From Phoronis ovalis (lineage: Eukaryota > Phoronida > Phoronidae): DNA of 33,536 bases. Below, in pieces: positions 1 to 10,797 of the stretch. The notes below the pieces were generated by a model that saw nothing but the letters and a program-made list of their open reading frames with translations, was not told where the DNA came from and made no database searches. The position numbers were made by a program, and so were the translations under genes. The stretch spans positions 1 to 33,536 of the forward strand of contig JAOXYB010021291.1 in NCBI GenBank assembly GCA_028565635.1, written 5' to 3'. The first letter of the stretch is position 1. The number at the start of each line of letters is the position of its first letter.

Positions 1-1142
1 TATTATTTATTCTATACTATTATTTGTATGCAAGATTTTAATCAAATATACTACTGACAATTCTTAAAGGAGTTAGAATCTAAAAAACAGATTAAAATGA
101 AGCTAATGGTATTGATTTTATGTAGGAGCTAACATTTTTACACATGTTGACCACTGGGAATGTGTTATTTGAAGCATTAGTCAGCCTCATCTGAAAGCTT
201 ATAATCAGCTTCTAAATAATTAATAGGATGATGTACAAATGTATGATCATGCAATCTGAAGCAAGGTAGGAGAGAATACCATCAAATATTCAAGACTGTA
301 CCTAAAATGGACAGACACCTTGTAAGTACAAAAATGGAACTGTGGCACCATACTTTTACAAATGAACACAAGTAACATTTTGAGTAAAATATCAATAAAA
401 AAATTTATAAATTTAGTTTTCAAATAATTAAGTCTGTATTGTGTAATAAAAACAGAATATTCAAATTTTGCATTTTTTTATCTTTCTATTAAAACTCAAC
501 AATGTCAATATCAATAAAGACAGTGTTCTTTTCAGCATCAGACACCTTATCAATGTTTCAGTGTCTTTAAATACAGGGTATATAAACATCGCTGTTTGTT
601 CAGTTTATAATTTTAATCCACACAATTTATGATAAGTATTGTTGTATGGTGAATCTGATGTTACGTTGTACCAATTATAATTATGACAGTTTTTCATAGT
701 AAGATAAACTATAACACAACTGTTTTTCAAATGTTTTGAAGATTTTTAATTTTATAGGAAAGGTTCATTTCATAAAAGCTCTCTCTAATATTGCGGTATG
801 TTCTATTTAACCTATTATATCAGACATTTACATTAAACAACATTTTAAAAAAATAACAATTTCAGAGTATCCAACATCATATAATTTCTTAACTTTTTAT
901 AAATGATAAGTAGCCCTGGTTATAGTAATATTGATATTATGAATAGTCAAAATCGTTTGGTTTACAAATGACTGAATTTATTTAAAATTGTTGAAAAATC
1001 AAATGTCTTTTTGTAAATGAAAAGCAAAAAAGTACTAGAGGAAAAGCCTAAATGAGATACTCCCACACAGCCATCGGAGAACGGTTTTCTCTGAAATACA
1101 AAACATACATGTGAGGATGTAAGTATAAGTTACAAAACTTAC
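1..1142 (-). other. agrin intron downstream of follistatin exon 2
   Basis: AT-rich intronic sequence following the consensus donor GTAAGT (minus strand, from 1142). No further follistatin-type exon (CGSDG motif with spaced cysteines between splice sites) was seen in this stretch, so the next agrin exon lies beyond base 1. No repeat or RNA gene was recognised here. Confidence 0.7.
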
Positions 1143-1379
1143 CACATTTTCCAAAGAATTTCACAGTGATGTTCGTAATACGACGACAGGCCATTTTCTC
1201 CAACTCACACCTATTAGCATACTCCATTCCATCTGAACCACAGATAGGGCCATTGTCTGTATGGTCACCGAATGAATCACACTTATCTCGACATTCACAC
1301 CTCGCTATCAGTCCATCTAGTGATGGTACACATTTGGCACCATGCCTACACTCCATATCCTTACAGGGGTCCTTGACAT
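1143..1379 (-). CDS. AGRN: agrin exon: second follistatin-like (FS/Kazal) domain
   Basis: An internal coding exon of 237 nt, phase 1 at both ends. The acceptor reads TTATCCCTCAG before 1379 and the donor after 1143 is GTAAGT. Joined to the exon ending at 3051 the split codon is G|AT (Asp). The domain runs from DPCKDMEC to FGKC and has ten cysteines in the follistatin order: a small EGF-like half (CKDMEC, GAKC, CEC, DKC) and a Kazal half with the hallmark CGSDG, then RC, AC and KC. An N-glycosylation sequon (NIT) lies near the end. In the agrin family these tandem domains form the extracellular stalk that carries growth-factor-binding and protease-inhibitor-like folds. The position directly after another FS domain and downstream of an NtA exon supports agrin over follistatin-like or SPARC-like proteins. 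The same exon can also be read as the 3' part of an alternative first exon starting at 1614. Confidence 0.9.
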
Positions 1380-1614
1380 CTGAGGGATAAACATAACATG
1401 TCTCCGATACAGAACTGGAAAATATCACAAAAAATAACAAAATGACACTAATAGTGGGCCAGGGAATCATCCAGTTAGACTTAGTCCTCCCAGCTTCATA
1501 GCATTTGAGTACACCATGTTTTTGAGAGCTTTTTAATTTTTCTTCATTCATCTCTGTCCGAAATAACAAATCCTCTGTACTTTCTACCATGATTTTAATC
1601 TCAACTTCACACAT
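1143..1614 (-). CDS. AGRN: candidate alternative agrin first exon: type II transmembrane N-terminus fused to follistatin domain 2
   Basis: The frame of the FS2 exon stays open upstream through its splice acceptor to ATG at 1614, with an in-frame TAA two codons before that. A second ATG at 1590 has the better start context (A at -3, G at +4). The extra 78 residues have an acidic/basic cytoplasmic-like tail of about 48 residues, basic residues (GRTKSNW) just before the membrane, then one hydrophobic segment at about residues 50-70 (IPWPTISVILLFFVIFSSSV), then a short linker into FS2. Positive charge on the N-terminal side predicts an N-in, C-out type II protein, as in vertebrate SN-agrin. Transcription from a start site inside the intron would give a form lacking NtA, the linker and FS1. 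No clear TATA box is visible upstream. The alternative explanation is a chance open frame in the intron, but the length, start and helix placement make that less likely. Confidence 0.6.
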
Positions 1615-3050
1615 TAGTTATTGTCCTTACATGTCCAGTCTGCATGATTTCTAATAGTTAATATTAATTCTGTGATCTGTATAATCCTTAAGGCATTAAG
1701 TTTGTCAAGTAATAATCATAAATATTAATTCCATATAATTAAATTAAATTTAGAACATTAAATCTGCAAAAAGTATAAAGAATCACTAACAAAAAGCTGG
1801 CTCGTCAAAAATACCAGTTTATCTGTTTATTCCGATCAGTTTACGTTAAATCATTAACTCAATACTCTCAAAAGCAATTACATCCACATTAAAATAATGT
1901 TGAAGCATCCATAGAATCTCCCTGGATTAGTTTAACGTTTGTCTTAGTGCTAGTAATATTCTGTTACTAAACACTTCACATAACGATTATCTAAATAAGC
2001 AGGCTATCTGTTAATAACTAATGTATAAATTAATAAAAACCTCAGACAAGAGCAAAAATATTCACATCAAGGCACTATGTTTGGCTTTTGCACTTGATCA
2101 TATGCAATATACAGTAAAAGTAATTGTAAATTCATAATGAATAGTTCTGCTCTGGAAGCATAAATTATGTATGTGGTAAGCCATAAGCATCTTATGACTA
2201 TTAATGCCAACCTACCTGTTCAGCTTTTTAGTTGTGTGATATACAGTGTTATCAGTTAACCATTTTTAAGTCTTCATTTTAAATATTTTTAAAGTGTTTT
2301 TCTCAATAAGTTTAAATTTGAAGAAAGTATTATTTTGTTTGCACTGGAAGCATTCTGCTGGATAAATATTATTTAATTTTTTATGATTAAGATCCACAAC
2401 TAATTTTAGTGAAATTATGAAAGTAACAGACTGCATTCTTAGGAATAACAGTTAATTAAAGTTATCCTAATTGACATTTAATAATGATCAAAAATTAGCT
2501 TAGTTATCTATGGTTTCTGCCTTTGAAAAGATTAAATCTTTTATTGTTTCATTTCTATCACTTCTGAAATTTTAATTTACCAGCAAAATTGAAAAAGCAT
2601 ATATGGAATTTTGACAATGTTAAAAAGTATTTTTCCAGAAATAAGGAAAATCAAGAGGGTTTAAACTAGAAAAATTTAAACTCAAAACTTTTAACTACGT
2701 ATATAATAAGTGTTATCAAAGAAATCTTACAGGTAGTACCACCGAAAAAGTTGCATACAATGACATCTGCTGTTAATAGTGAACATTATGAATCAAATCT
2801 AATACTAAGTAGAATGTCTCTTATGAATGTTCTTTTGCAATAGTTGTCATAATTAAGACCCTTTTTAAAAAAGTTCTGATCTGTGTCTTTTCTCATAAAT
2901 ACCTTAGTATTCATAAGATATTAGTGTACTTTATACCACTGCAACTTTATTCTTAGGATATCATCACAGACTGAATTATGATGAAGTTTGTAACTTGCTA
3001 TACTTTAAACATGCCATCTTTAGGAGAAATGATATTCGAGTTCTACCTAC
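1380..3050 (-). other. agrin intron between follistatin exons 1 and 2
   Basis: A phase 1 intron of about 1.67 kb with donor GTAGGT and acceptor CCCTCAG. Its 3' end overlaps the putative alternative first exon (1380-1614). The remaining 1.4 kb is AT-rich. I see no other coding exon, transposon terminus or tandem repeat in it. It should hold the promoter of the alternative transcript if that form is real. Confidence 0.75.
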
Positions 3051-3263
3051 CACATGATCCCTGAGAACGTATTTTAATTCTTTTCTGTTGGCCACAGCTT
3101 GCTACTCTCATTTTACATTCATTAGAGTATGTAACACCATCGCTACCACACACTGGGGCAAATACTGCTGAGCATACTTCTATGCATTTACAGTAGGGAT
3201 CATTCGTTGTCATATTCACACGACAAACAGCTCCATATGCACAGTACTTCATCTCACATGGTT
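3051..3263 (-). CDS. AGRN: agrin exon: first follistatin-like (FS/Kazal) domain
   Basis: An internal exon of 213 nt, phase 1 at both ends. The acceptor reads TTTATTTCAG before 3263 and the donor after 3051 is GTAGGT. The frame starts inside a split codon (G|AA, Glu, when joined to the linker exon), then PCEMKYCAYGAVC and onward to SQGSC. There are ten cysteines in follistatin order, with APVCGSDGVTYSNEC as a textbook Kazal signature and one N-glycosylation sequon (NMT). The opening C..(M)xC.(Y/F)GAVC resembles the first FS domain of vertebrate agrin (CRGMLCGFGAVC), which also follows a proline-rich linker. The Met at 3252 is internal to the exon and is not a start. Confidence 0.92.
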
Positions 3264-3299
3264 CTGAAATAAACTAATATGTTATTGTGATGCCTCTGA

Positions 3300-3625
3300 A
3301 AAATCCCTGGGGGGAACTTGACTTATTTGCAAAATCCATACCCAAAAAGTATACCCTGTGATAAAAAATGTGGAATTAAACTGTTTGTATGGCGAGTTTA
3401 TGATCGACAATATCAGCGAACAAAATTTCAAGGTAATTAAGTATTAAATGAAAATATATAACCTGTGGTAAAAAAGATATTTGCAAGAAACACTCCATGG
3501 TAAAAATTGTCAAATAAACATAAAAAGATGTCTCATGGTAAAAACAGAAAAAGGGGTCCCATGGGCCAGCAGATATATACAGTCCGCACTTTGAATGAGA
3601 GTACCCCCTGGGGAAAAACTCCAAC
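3300..3625 (-). repeat. interspersed repeat, copy A (TTTACCACAGGGTA-type), minus orientation
   Basis: Read on the minus strand this begins with a G/C-rich edge (CCCCAGGGGGTACTCTCATT), passes a block resembling copy B (about 3535-3600), then has degenerate spaced units of the form TTTACCACAGGGTA (seen on the plus strand as ACCCTGTGATAAA, ACCTGTGGTAAA, CCATGGTAAA, TCATGGTAAA). It ends near 3310 in a second C/G-run edge (AAGTTCCCCCCAGGGA). Both edges and the internal motif match copy B at 4737-5186, so this is a dispersed family and not a local tandem array. The open frames here are by-products of the repeat. No transposase or reverse transcriptase is present. Confidence 0.65.
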
Positions 3626-3741
3626 ACAAATTTAACAGATTAACCTTTTTCAGAACTTTTATTTTTCCTGTGCAGACAGACACATGGTATATTATCCTCA
3701 ATTGAATGTTATACAGGTATCAGTTGCTTGTACAGTGATTA

Positions 3742-4210
3742 TAGCCCAATTCACACTTACACACTCTATAATAAAGCGCTTCACTTTCCATTCACACTGG
3801 CATGCTTCAATTCGCTTCTATCTTCAAATATCTCGTGTTTAGTGTGTTGGACATGTGCAAATTCTGTTATTCACTTTATATATATATATTATTATTATTA
3901 CTGTTGCCAAAAGCCAGCATGCTAATAAAGCAGAAATATTAAGTGCTCATGCGCAGGTAAACATGAGCTCATGGCAGAAAGCGAATTGAAGTCGCTTGGT
4001 GTCCACAATTGCAAGTTAAGTTGCTAAAACTTTTATAAAGTACTTCAGGAAAAAGTTAATCCACCTCCAGAGGAGGATTAATTATTGCTTGAAGGGCTTT
4101 ATTTTAATACCCTTCAAGCTATTTATTAGCATACACATTAGAGGCTGAAGTGCTTTATTATAGAGCACTCTATTATGAAGCGCTTTAAGTGGCAAGTGTG
4201 AATGGGCCTA
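3742..4210. mobile_element. MITE, PIF/Harbinger-like, 469 bp, TTA target duplication
   Basis: The ends form terminal inverted repeats: TAGCCCAATTCACACTT at the left and the reverse complement of the right end, TAGGCCCATTCACACTT, match at 15 of 17 bases. The similarity continues inward more loosely through GAGTGCTCTATAATA-like and AAGCGCTT motifs. The element is flanked on both sides by TTA (3739-3741 and 4211-4213), a 3-bp duplication typical of PIF/Harbinger elements. An inner pair of 13-bp inverted repeats (3805-3817 and 3979-3991) and a perfect 10-bp hairpin (4087-4096 with 4110-4119) make it strongly foldable. It has no coding capacity, so it would depend on a transposase elsewhere. Confidence 0.75.
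4087..4119. repeat. perfect 10-bp hairpin inside the MITE
   Basis: GCTTGAAGGG (4087-4096) pairs perfectly with CCCTTCAAGC (4110-4119) across a 13-nt loop. It sits near the right end of the Harbinger-like element and is best read as part of that element's internal inverted structure. Confidence 0.7.
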
Positions 4211-4736
4211 TTAAATGAATGGTAGGCTGTGAATAAGTCAACCCCAGTACTATTACATTAATTTAAATGTGCACTCTTTCATCTCCTGTTTTTGCATCAA
4301 TAAAAAGATAAAAAGGCACTGTCACATAGATTTGGCAATTTGCACAGATTGACTTGAAGCATATAAAAGTGTGGTAAACAAAGTATTAACAAAGACAATA
4401 TAAAATATGTTAAAACAAGATAGCATGTTTTCAAAATATTTTTGGTATCAACAACTGTTTTAAGAAGTGTGCAGGAAACTGTTAAAAAAGATGCTTAAAT
4501 ATGCAATATCAGCCTACTAAAACAATTCCTTGAAGAACAACTGCCATCGTATACAAATAAATAATAGTTATTTGCTACATCAGGTAAATTAGGTTTGAAT
4601 GTCTCCTTCCAATTAAACTGGCATTTTTATGAAAAGTGATGAAATAACTAAAATTAATCCAAAGCGTTACCTCCCAAATGTGGAGGAAACTGATAATTGC
4701 ACAAGTACAATCACAGTACTTTTGTTAAATCAGTAA

Positions 4737-5186
4737 GTAGCCGAGGGGTTTCTTCCCGGGGGGTGCTGCCATTTAAAGTCACTATATATATGTGCCGCCC
4801 AATAGGCCCCCTTTTTTCAGCTTCCGCAATTACCACAGGGTATGTTTTTCACGCTTCTCAAAGCTTTATTTACCACAGGGAGTACTTTTCTTGTTGGATA
4901 TTTACCACGGGGTATATTTTCAAAAAATATTCGTTTACCACAGGGTGTATAAACTAAAGTTCGTAAATTTTTCCATATTTATTTACCACAGGGTATATAA
5001 TTTACAAGTGAATTTTACACAGGGTCTCTATTTCGGGAGAGTTATTTACGACGGTATATTTTTCATGTTTTTTCATTTACGACAGAGTACATTTTTGGTG
5101 ATCTTTATTTACCACAGGGTCAGGGTTTTTTACCCTGGGCAGCACACCCCTACCAACTTTTCTGTTAAGTACCCCCCGGGGTTTCT
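4737..5186 (+). repeat. interspersed repeat, copy B (TTTACCACAGGGTA-type), plus orientation
   Basis: About eight degenerate units built on TTTACCACAGGGTA, spaced irregularly at roughly 30-60 bp, lie between about 4825 and 5120. They are preceded by an edge containing CCCGGGGGGTGCTGCCATTT and a block ending GGCCCCCTTTTTTC that aligns with copy A, and followed by AAGTACCCCCCGGGG. The repeat yields an open frame with a recurrent YHRVY-like peptide (4792-5232), which I attribute to the tandem DNA motif and not to a gene. The flanking stretch 5190-5500 holds further short direct repeats (TCCAAAATATAC twice) and may belong to the same element. Confidence 0.65.
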
Positions 5187-5189
5187 TGT

Positions 5190-8100
5190 TATATTTTGGG
5201 ATGGGGATGTGTTGGTGAGGATAAATATTTGAACCAACTCTATACCAAAAATGTAGAAAATGTGGATTCCAAAATATTAAAAAAATATCCCAAAATTTCA
5301 ATGTCTTAATATTCAAAACTATTATTTGTTTTATGTGGGTTTCATGAGATATGGTATTTTCTGTGAAAAGTAGATCCAAAATATACCTTACAAAAGGAAT
5401 TCATCACTATGCCTCAGGAATTATTCCTAAAGTATATCACAGGGGTGTAAAGGGTGGCTCCAAAATATACTAAAATTTGTCAAAAAGATATCCCTGATTC
5501 CGAGCCTGTGGCACATCACTTTCAGCTCCATACACCAAAAGAACTTTCTTTTTCCACACAAGTGAATCACCTAATAATTGCCTGGACAGAGTAAACATAA
5601 TTCTTTGCTGGTCATTGCATGCAGGTGTTTAACATGAACAATCCAAATGAAAGTATTGCATGTAATCAAAATAGTAAAAAAAAATATAATACTAACATCT
5701 CTCTTGGAATACAATAACTGTTTGATTATCCTCGCAACAAAGCTAGTGATGGACAAAGTATGATCTGGGCTGGCAAATACATGTATATAACTTGCACAAA
5801 AGTTTGTTTTCAAAAAAATTATTTTTATAAATTATCCTTGTTTTTGTTTAACACATTGGTTAACAATTTATTCATAATGAGGATGCATGCACCTGAGATG
5901 TGGTCTAATCTATAAGTAAACAGACATGTATGTACCAGTGCGTGCACCTGTGTGGCTATAGGCTACCATATGGGCAACAAACTGTAGACAATGTCCATTT
6001 TATAGTACATCTAAGTAAAAATGTTAGTATGGGCAACTCTGAATAATGGACTTGATGCAGATACATTCATGGTCTCCCAATGTACTATTAAAACCAGTTT
6101 TAATTTCCCATAAGTGTTTTACTTTTTTGCCTAAACTTTTAGTAATATTATGGAAGTTGGGTATGAAAGTACAGAAATCGAGTACAAGGAAATTAAGGTC
6201 CCTGTTGGAATTCACTACATTCCTATTTTTTTATATAAAGCTTTTAAATTTGATAAAAAATAAAAGCATAGAAAATGGAGAATTAAATACAAACGAATAT
6301 AAGAAGTGATAGCTAGGAGAAATTATAACCCGTCCCTAACACAAGCTGAAGCAGCTTTATGAGCATTAATATAATAAATTTAAATCTTTAGTTATTTGCT
6401 GACAGTCATGCAGTTACAACTTCTTTGTTGTCTGAAACATAGATACAACTTTAATTTTGACACATGGTTTGGTTGAATTTAAATAAATTCTTTTCTCACT
6501 TTTCATTAAATTATATTGTCAAGATGATATTGGTCAAGTATTATCATATGATTAGAAGGAGTAAATGTACATTTTATTATAATGAAGTGATAACTTATCA
6601 TTTGGATGTATGCCTAGGGATAGCTAGAGATGCTTGATGGAAATGTGTAACGGTTTTTCATGGAATGGGATGGGATGCTGACTCCAGGCATAAAGCTTTT
6701 CTCTTCCATTCCTTATTACTATCATAAAATTAAGACTGTACAGATATATGCACTAGGCTTGGCACTATGTAAATAGCACAAGAAATTGTTAAAAAAATTC
6801 AAATATACCGTTAAAACAACTGTAAATTACTTTGGCTCCACTATTTTAATTTTTTTAAAGCTTGTTTTACTTAATTTCAAAAATCAATTCCTTTGCTGCT
6901 CTTTTTAAAGAACACAAATATAAAGTGTGCAATACAAAATAACAAAAGCTAAATCGATAGTCAAGCCTGTCTGAACACAAGACAACCGCCAACAGTTTAC
7001 CCCATTGGAAATAACTCGACTTAACAAATAACATTATAAAACCATATGAAATTTCAATCAAAAATTAAAATATCTAAACAAAATAATTTTACAGGAATTA
7101 GCTTAACAAGGCTAGTATTTTGATTTGTTTTTTAGATGACAAGAGCAACTGTTAGCATTAATCTGATCACGAGATACTTAACAATCAAATGTTATTTCCA
7201 TCAGGAGTTCTAATCGTTTCAAAACATTGTTCACCACATGTGAAATTATGAAAAAACAGCCTCCAACATTTCGCAATTTAGCTAAATAAAATAACCAAAA
7301 AAATTGTCCATGCAGTCATACTTGATTTAGTAGTTTGACTACAGAGAGGTCTTTCATCAAAGTTTAATCACAAACCTTAAGTAATCTCCGGGTTGTTTTT
7401 TTCAAATCTGACTAAACTTTTTATGAATACTACACTGCTGGGACAAAAAATAAGTCTAAAAATTGCAGACCCATCTTGATCAGGGGTACATTGCTTAATT
7501 AAAAATGAAATTTTAAACAGTGGTTAATTTTCCCATCAACATCATTGTTCGATCTGTTCACTCATGTAGCACAGCAATCCCAAGAATATCAAAATGTTAC
7601 AAGCACAAGTAGTTAACATATGCACATTTCTGTTACATGCTGCTTGGCACATGTTAAGTGATTGCTTTTTTCAATTATTTGCACCTTTTTTCAACAAAAT
7701 CAGAAATCAGGGTATGAAAATGTCACAGTTTTTGTTGCATGTCACTAAGCACATTGCATTTCAGTTTCTATACAACTATACAATTCAGCAAGATTAATTA
7801 TCATGAACACATGAAATGTCACCGTTGTTACTGTTGCATGTTATTTAAGACAAGCAAGCACAATTTTTTTTAAAACTGTTTAACACCATAATAAACATGA
7901 TGTATGTTTACAGATATTGTAGGGTTTGCAGTCATTGCTTTTATCTCTATTATTATTATTATTCTATAGTTATTAAAATTGACAACTGATGCCCACAATC
8001 ATAAGTAATCATAGACAATAGAACTTTCCATGGTACAACCTGCTCCAAGATATTTGCTGATGTCCAAATCAGCTAAATGTTCCTATAACACACCACATAC

Positions 8101-10425
8101 ACATATCATACTGAATTGAATAACATTTCCAATACTAAACAGATCATATGAAGTCCAAATAAAACAACGCTTTTCAACTTTAAACATTTTAGATGCTGCT
8201 TAATGGACAATAATTTGAAGAAATTATTATTATAGGTGTTAAAGAATCTGGATACTGTAATCATTTTCAGTGCATAATCGTGGTCACCCAGTGAACAGCT
8301 TTTAATATAATGCCATTTCAGACTGCTACATCAATATACCCCCAATGTACCATTACTATTTCATACTAGAAGTAGAATTATAGAAATTTAACCCCAAAAC
8401 GCAAGGAACATCAAAACATGCACAACAGTCAAAGTTATTATTTTAGAAACTAGACAAACCAAAATGTGTTACTGGTATACAAGATTAATAGAAAACTGAA
8501 AATACTATCATTTTGAGGGTAGCAGATGCATTATTTTCTTATTTTATTAATTATCATCAATATGGAGGAAACACATACATCTAATATACAATAAAAAATG
8601 TGAGAGCAGATGCTTAATTGTAGTTCATTTTATAGAATTTGGATAAAAATCTATGGGTTTAACGTTTAAAAAAGAAATTTTCAAAAACTTTATCAGATGG
8701 TTTATTATTTAATCAATATTAAACAATTACAACAATTGTATGATGTGTAGTACTACTTGAATTTGTAATTTGTAAACATTTGCATTGAGCATTCATGTTT
8801 ATCAGTCTAACAAAGTGGTTTTAGATGTATGGTACAGAATATCTGCTATGTCACTAAGCCATGCGTAATCTATGTCATCACTAACAATACAAATTAGACT
8901 GTAGTGAGAGATTGTTAGACATGGAGAGTACCACTTTGCTCATATTATATGCAAGTGACTTAAAATTTATTTCTAGATACACACCCTATAATTCAGAATT
9001 GTTTCTGCTCCATGCATATACACCTTCTACTACATATCCTTTGCTTATCTCCACAGGAAGGACAGCGAGCTCCACTGAGCACTGCTGGTTGTGGTTAAGT
9101 AGGAGCCACAAAATTCAAATTTTGTGCGTTCGCTTCATTTTGTAAATTATGGAAAGTTGTTTTATGGGAACATGTAAATAAGAACTTACTTTTGCACATA
9201 AGGCACTTTCAAAGTGAAAAATTATATGGAAAAAAATGTATAACTTAAAATGAAAGCAAAAAAAGAAATGTGCCTTAGTCCAGTTATCTTGAACAAAAAC
9301 ATTAACAAATTTTACCAAGATAATTTATCTCGTTGAACACGCGGAATTTTAGTTGCAGTAGTTGCAATTTTTAGCACAGGTACGCTTGATCATCTGGCCA
9401 AAAGTGGTGAGTGTCAAGTTAAAGGTCATAAAGTTCTTAATATTTAAATAAAAAATATAACCTTTTTATTTATTCAGAAATATCAAAAAAAAAAACAATT
9501 TAGCAGCGCCACCCGTAGCAAAACATGGTAAACACCTGCCTTAAGTTACTTGCGTAACAAAGTAAATTCAAGAGCAATGACAGATTAAGAATAAATAAAA
9601 CTTTGGAAAGGCCCTACATCCAGTAATGACTGCACTGGTCACAATCAAATTCCACTAGTAAGTAATAACATATTTGAAAATCCATAAGAAAACAGGCCAA
9701 TGATACCATGAATTTAGAAGATTTATGGACACCTGTGTGGGTCTTTACTTGGGTAAACAAGGAGCATTTCCCTCAGGCAATTCTGCTTTTAGGCAAATTT
9801 TTATTGCAACTTCAAAGTCAAAGTTCTTCTTGATATAACTACTCAAAAAGCAATTAAACTTAACAGAGTTTTTTCTGTTTTATATGAAATGATCAAAGTT
9901 GATAACTGAAATTTGTGAATGTCAGGCAGTTACAAATAAAATACAATTAATTAGCTTAATAAATCTAATAAACTTCATACTGAAAGCGTAAAAATTTCTA
10001 ATTGTATGATGCAACTGAGAAAATGAAAGAATTTTAAATTTTTTTAATAACATCCTTTGTGTACATTTAGAGGTATGATTTTGTTCTTTGATCATGACAA
10101 GAGTCAAAGCTTTAGATAAGAAAGGTCAGTTTCAGGTAATAGACAGATTAAAAAATCTCACAATGTAGTTTATGGCCATAATAGGGCGTTTTAAACAAAT
10201 ACACACCTGTATCACAAGCCTAACAGGTAAAGAATATGGTCCAATAATTTAATACAGAACAAATTGTGTAGCTGTGATAATTTGTTATAAAGAATTCACA
10301 TCCACCACACTGCAATAGTTTGCTGCCAGTAGGAATACAGTCACGTTCCAAAGATTTAATACATTGTGTACGTGGGAAAAGTGATAAACAGTCAGTGAAA
10401 AAGAGAGAAAAAAACAGATATTTAC
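5190..10425 (-). other. agrin intron (remainder between linker exon and FS1): no gene seen
   Basis: Part of the phase 1 intron that runs from 10425 to 3264. The sequence is AT-rich with only short open frames that lack domain features, codon bias or splice-site support. I saw no tRNA or SINE promoter boxes, transposon coding sequence or follistatin-type exon. Small simple stretches such as (ATT)n near 7950 occur. Confidence 0.6.
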
Positions 10426-10461
10426 CTTCTGGTGGTTCAGGTCTAGGCTGGAATGGCTTAT
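10426..10461 (-). CDS. AGRN: agrin micro-exon: proline-rich linker between NtA/TM and FS1
   Basis: A 36-nt exon, phase 1 at both ends, between acceptor GATTTTCTTTTTAG and donor GTAAAT. It encodes KPFQPRPEPPE plus two split codons. Joined to the NtA exon the first codon becomes GAT (Asp), giving VVQ-DKPFQPRPEPPE, and joined to FS1 the last becomes GAA, giving PPE-E-PCEMKYC. Vertebrate agrin has the equivalent proline-rich linker (DKP...TPP) at the same place, directly before the first FS domain. The exon is far too short for gene finders that need an open frame, and its call rests on splice sites, phase and this family match. It follows both the NtA exon and the membrane-type first exon, so it would be shared by both isoforms. 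Confidence 0.82.
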
Positions 10462-10619
10462 CTAAAAAGAAAATCAAAATCAATTAGCATTATTGCACCA
10501 GTTAGTATTCCATCAACAATTTGCCATTTAAACTCATATAAGGCCTATCTATGCAGTTCTATCTGCCAACAACATTTTTACCAGGATTGAAAATACTATA
10601 AACAACAGGACATTGCTAC

Positions 10620-10776
10620 CTGTTAGCCACAGCGGTATACTCTCTTCAGGAATAATTCTCGTGTAAAGCAGTAACCATCCAAGGACAACTCCAAACCAGA
10701 AAAGTCCAAAGAAAGTACATGCAATCGCACACTTGTTGCATGCACATTTAGAATTCTGTTTTTTCAGTGCTTCCAT
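10620..10776 (-). CDS. AGRN: candidate alternative first exon: SN-agrin-like transmembrane N-terminus
   Basis: ATG at 10776 opens a 52-codon reading frame that reaches a splice donor (ACAG|GTAGCA, after 10620) in phase 1, the phase needed to join the linker exon 158 nt downstream. The peptide has a short Cys/Lys-rich N-terminus (KQNSKCACNKC), one hydrophobic segment at about residues 17-38 (IACTFFGLFWFGVVLGWLLL), then an acidic/proline segment (IIPEESIPLWLT). Vertebrate SN-agrin likewise has a short N-terminal tail, a Cys-containing signal-anchor and direct joining to the exon before FS1. An upstream TTG at 10797 is in frame but the ATG is preferred; a TAG lies in frame further upstream. A TATA box sits about 85 nt before the ATG. 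Reading past the donor adds more hydrophobic residues and a stop, which I take as intron. Confidence 0.68.
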
Positions 10777-10797
10777 TATTGTTCTTAATTTTTTCAA

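Noticed and set aside
1166-1390. Plus-strand open frame opposite the FS2 exon
   Set aside because: It is the antisense shadow of a clearly coding follistatin exon on the minus strand.
4792-5232. Open frame of 146 codons with recurring YHRVY-like peptide
   Set aside because: The periodic peptide comes from tandem TTTACCACAGGGTA DNA units; the same repeat occurs inverted at 3300-3625, so this is a repeat and not a gene.
10220-10425. Cys-containing frame following the linker exon (CIKSLERDCIPTGSKLLQCGG)
   Set aside because: It follows the GTAAAT donor of the micro-exon, lacks follistatin spacing, and has no paired splice sites; likely intron.
10549-10619. Second hydrophobic segment in frame after the SN-like exon
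   Set aside because: It lies past a good phase 1 donor (ACAG|GTAGCA) and before a stop, so it is most simply intron; a two-helix protein ending there has no support.
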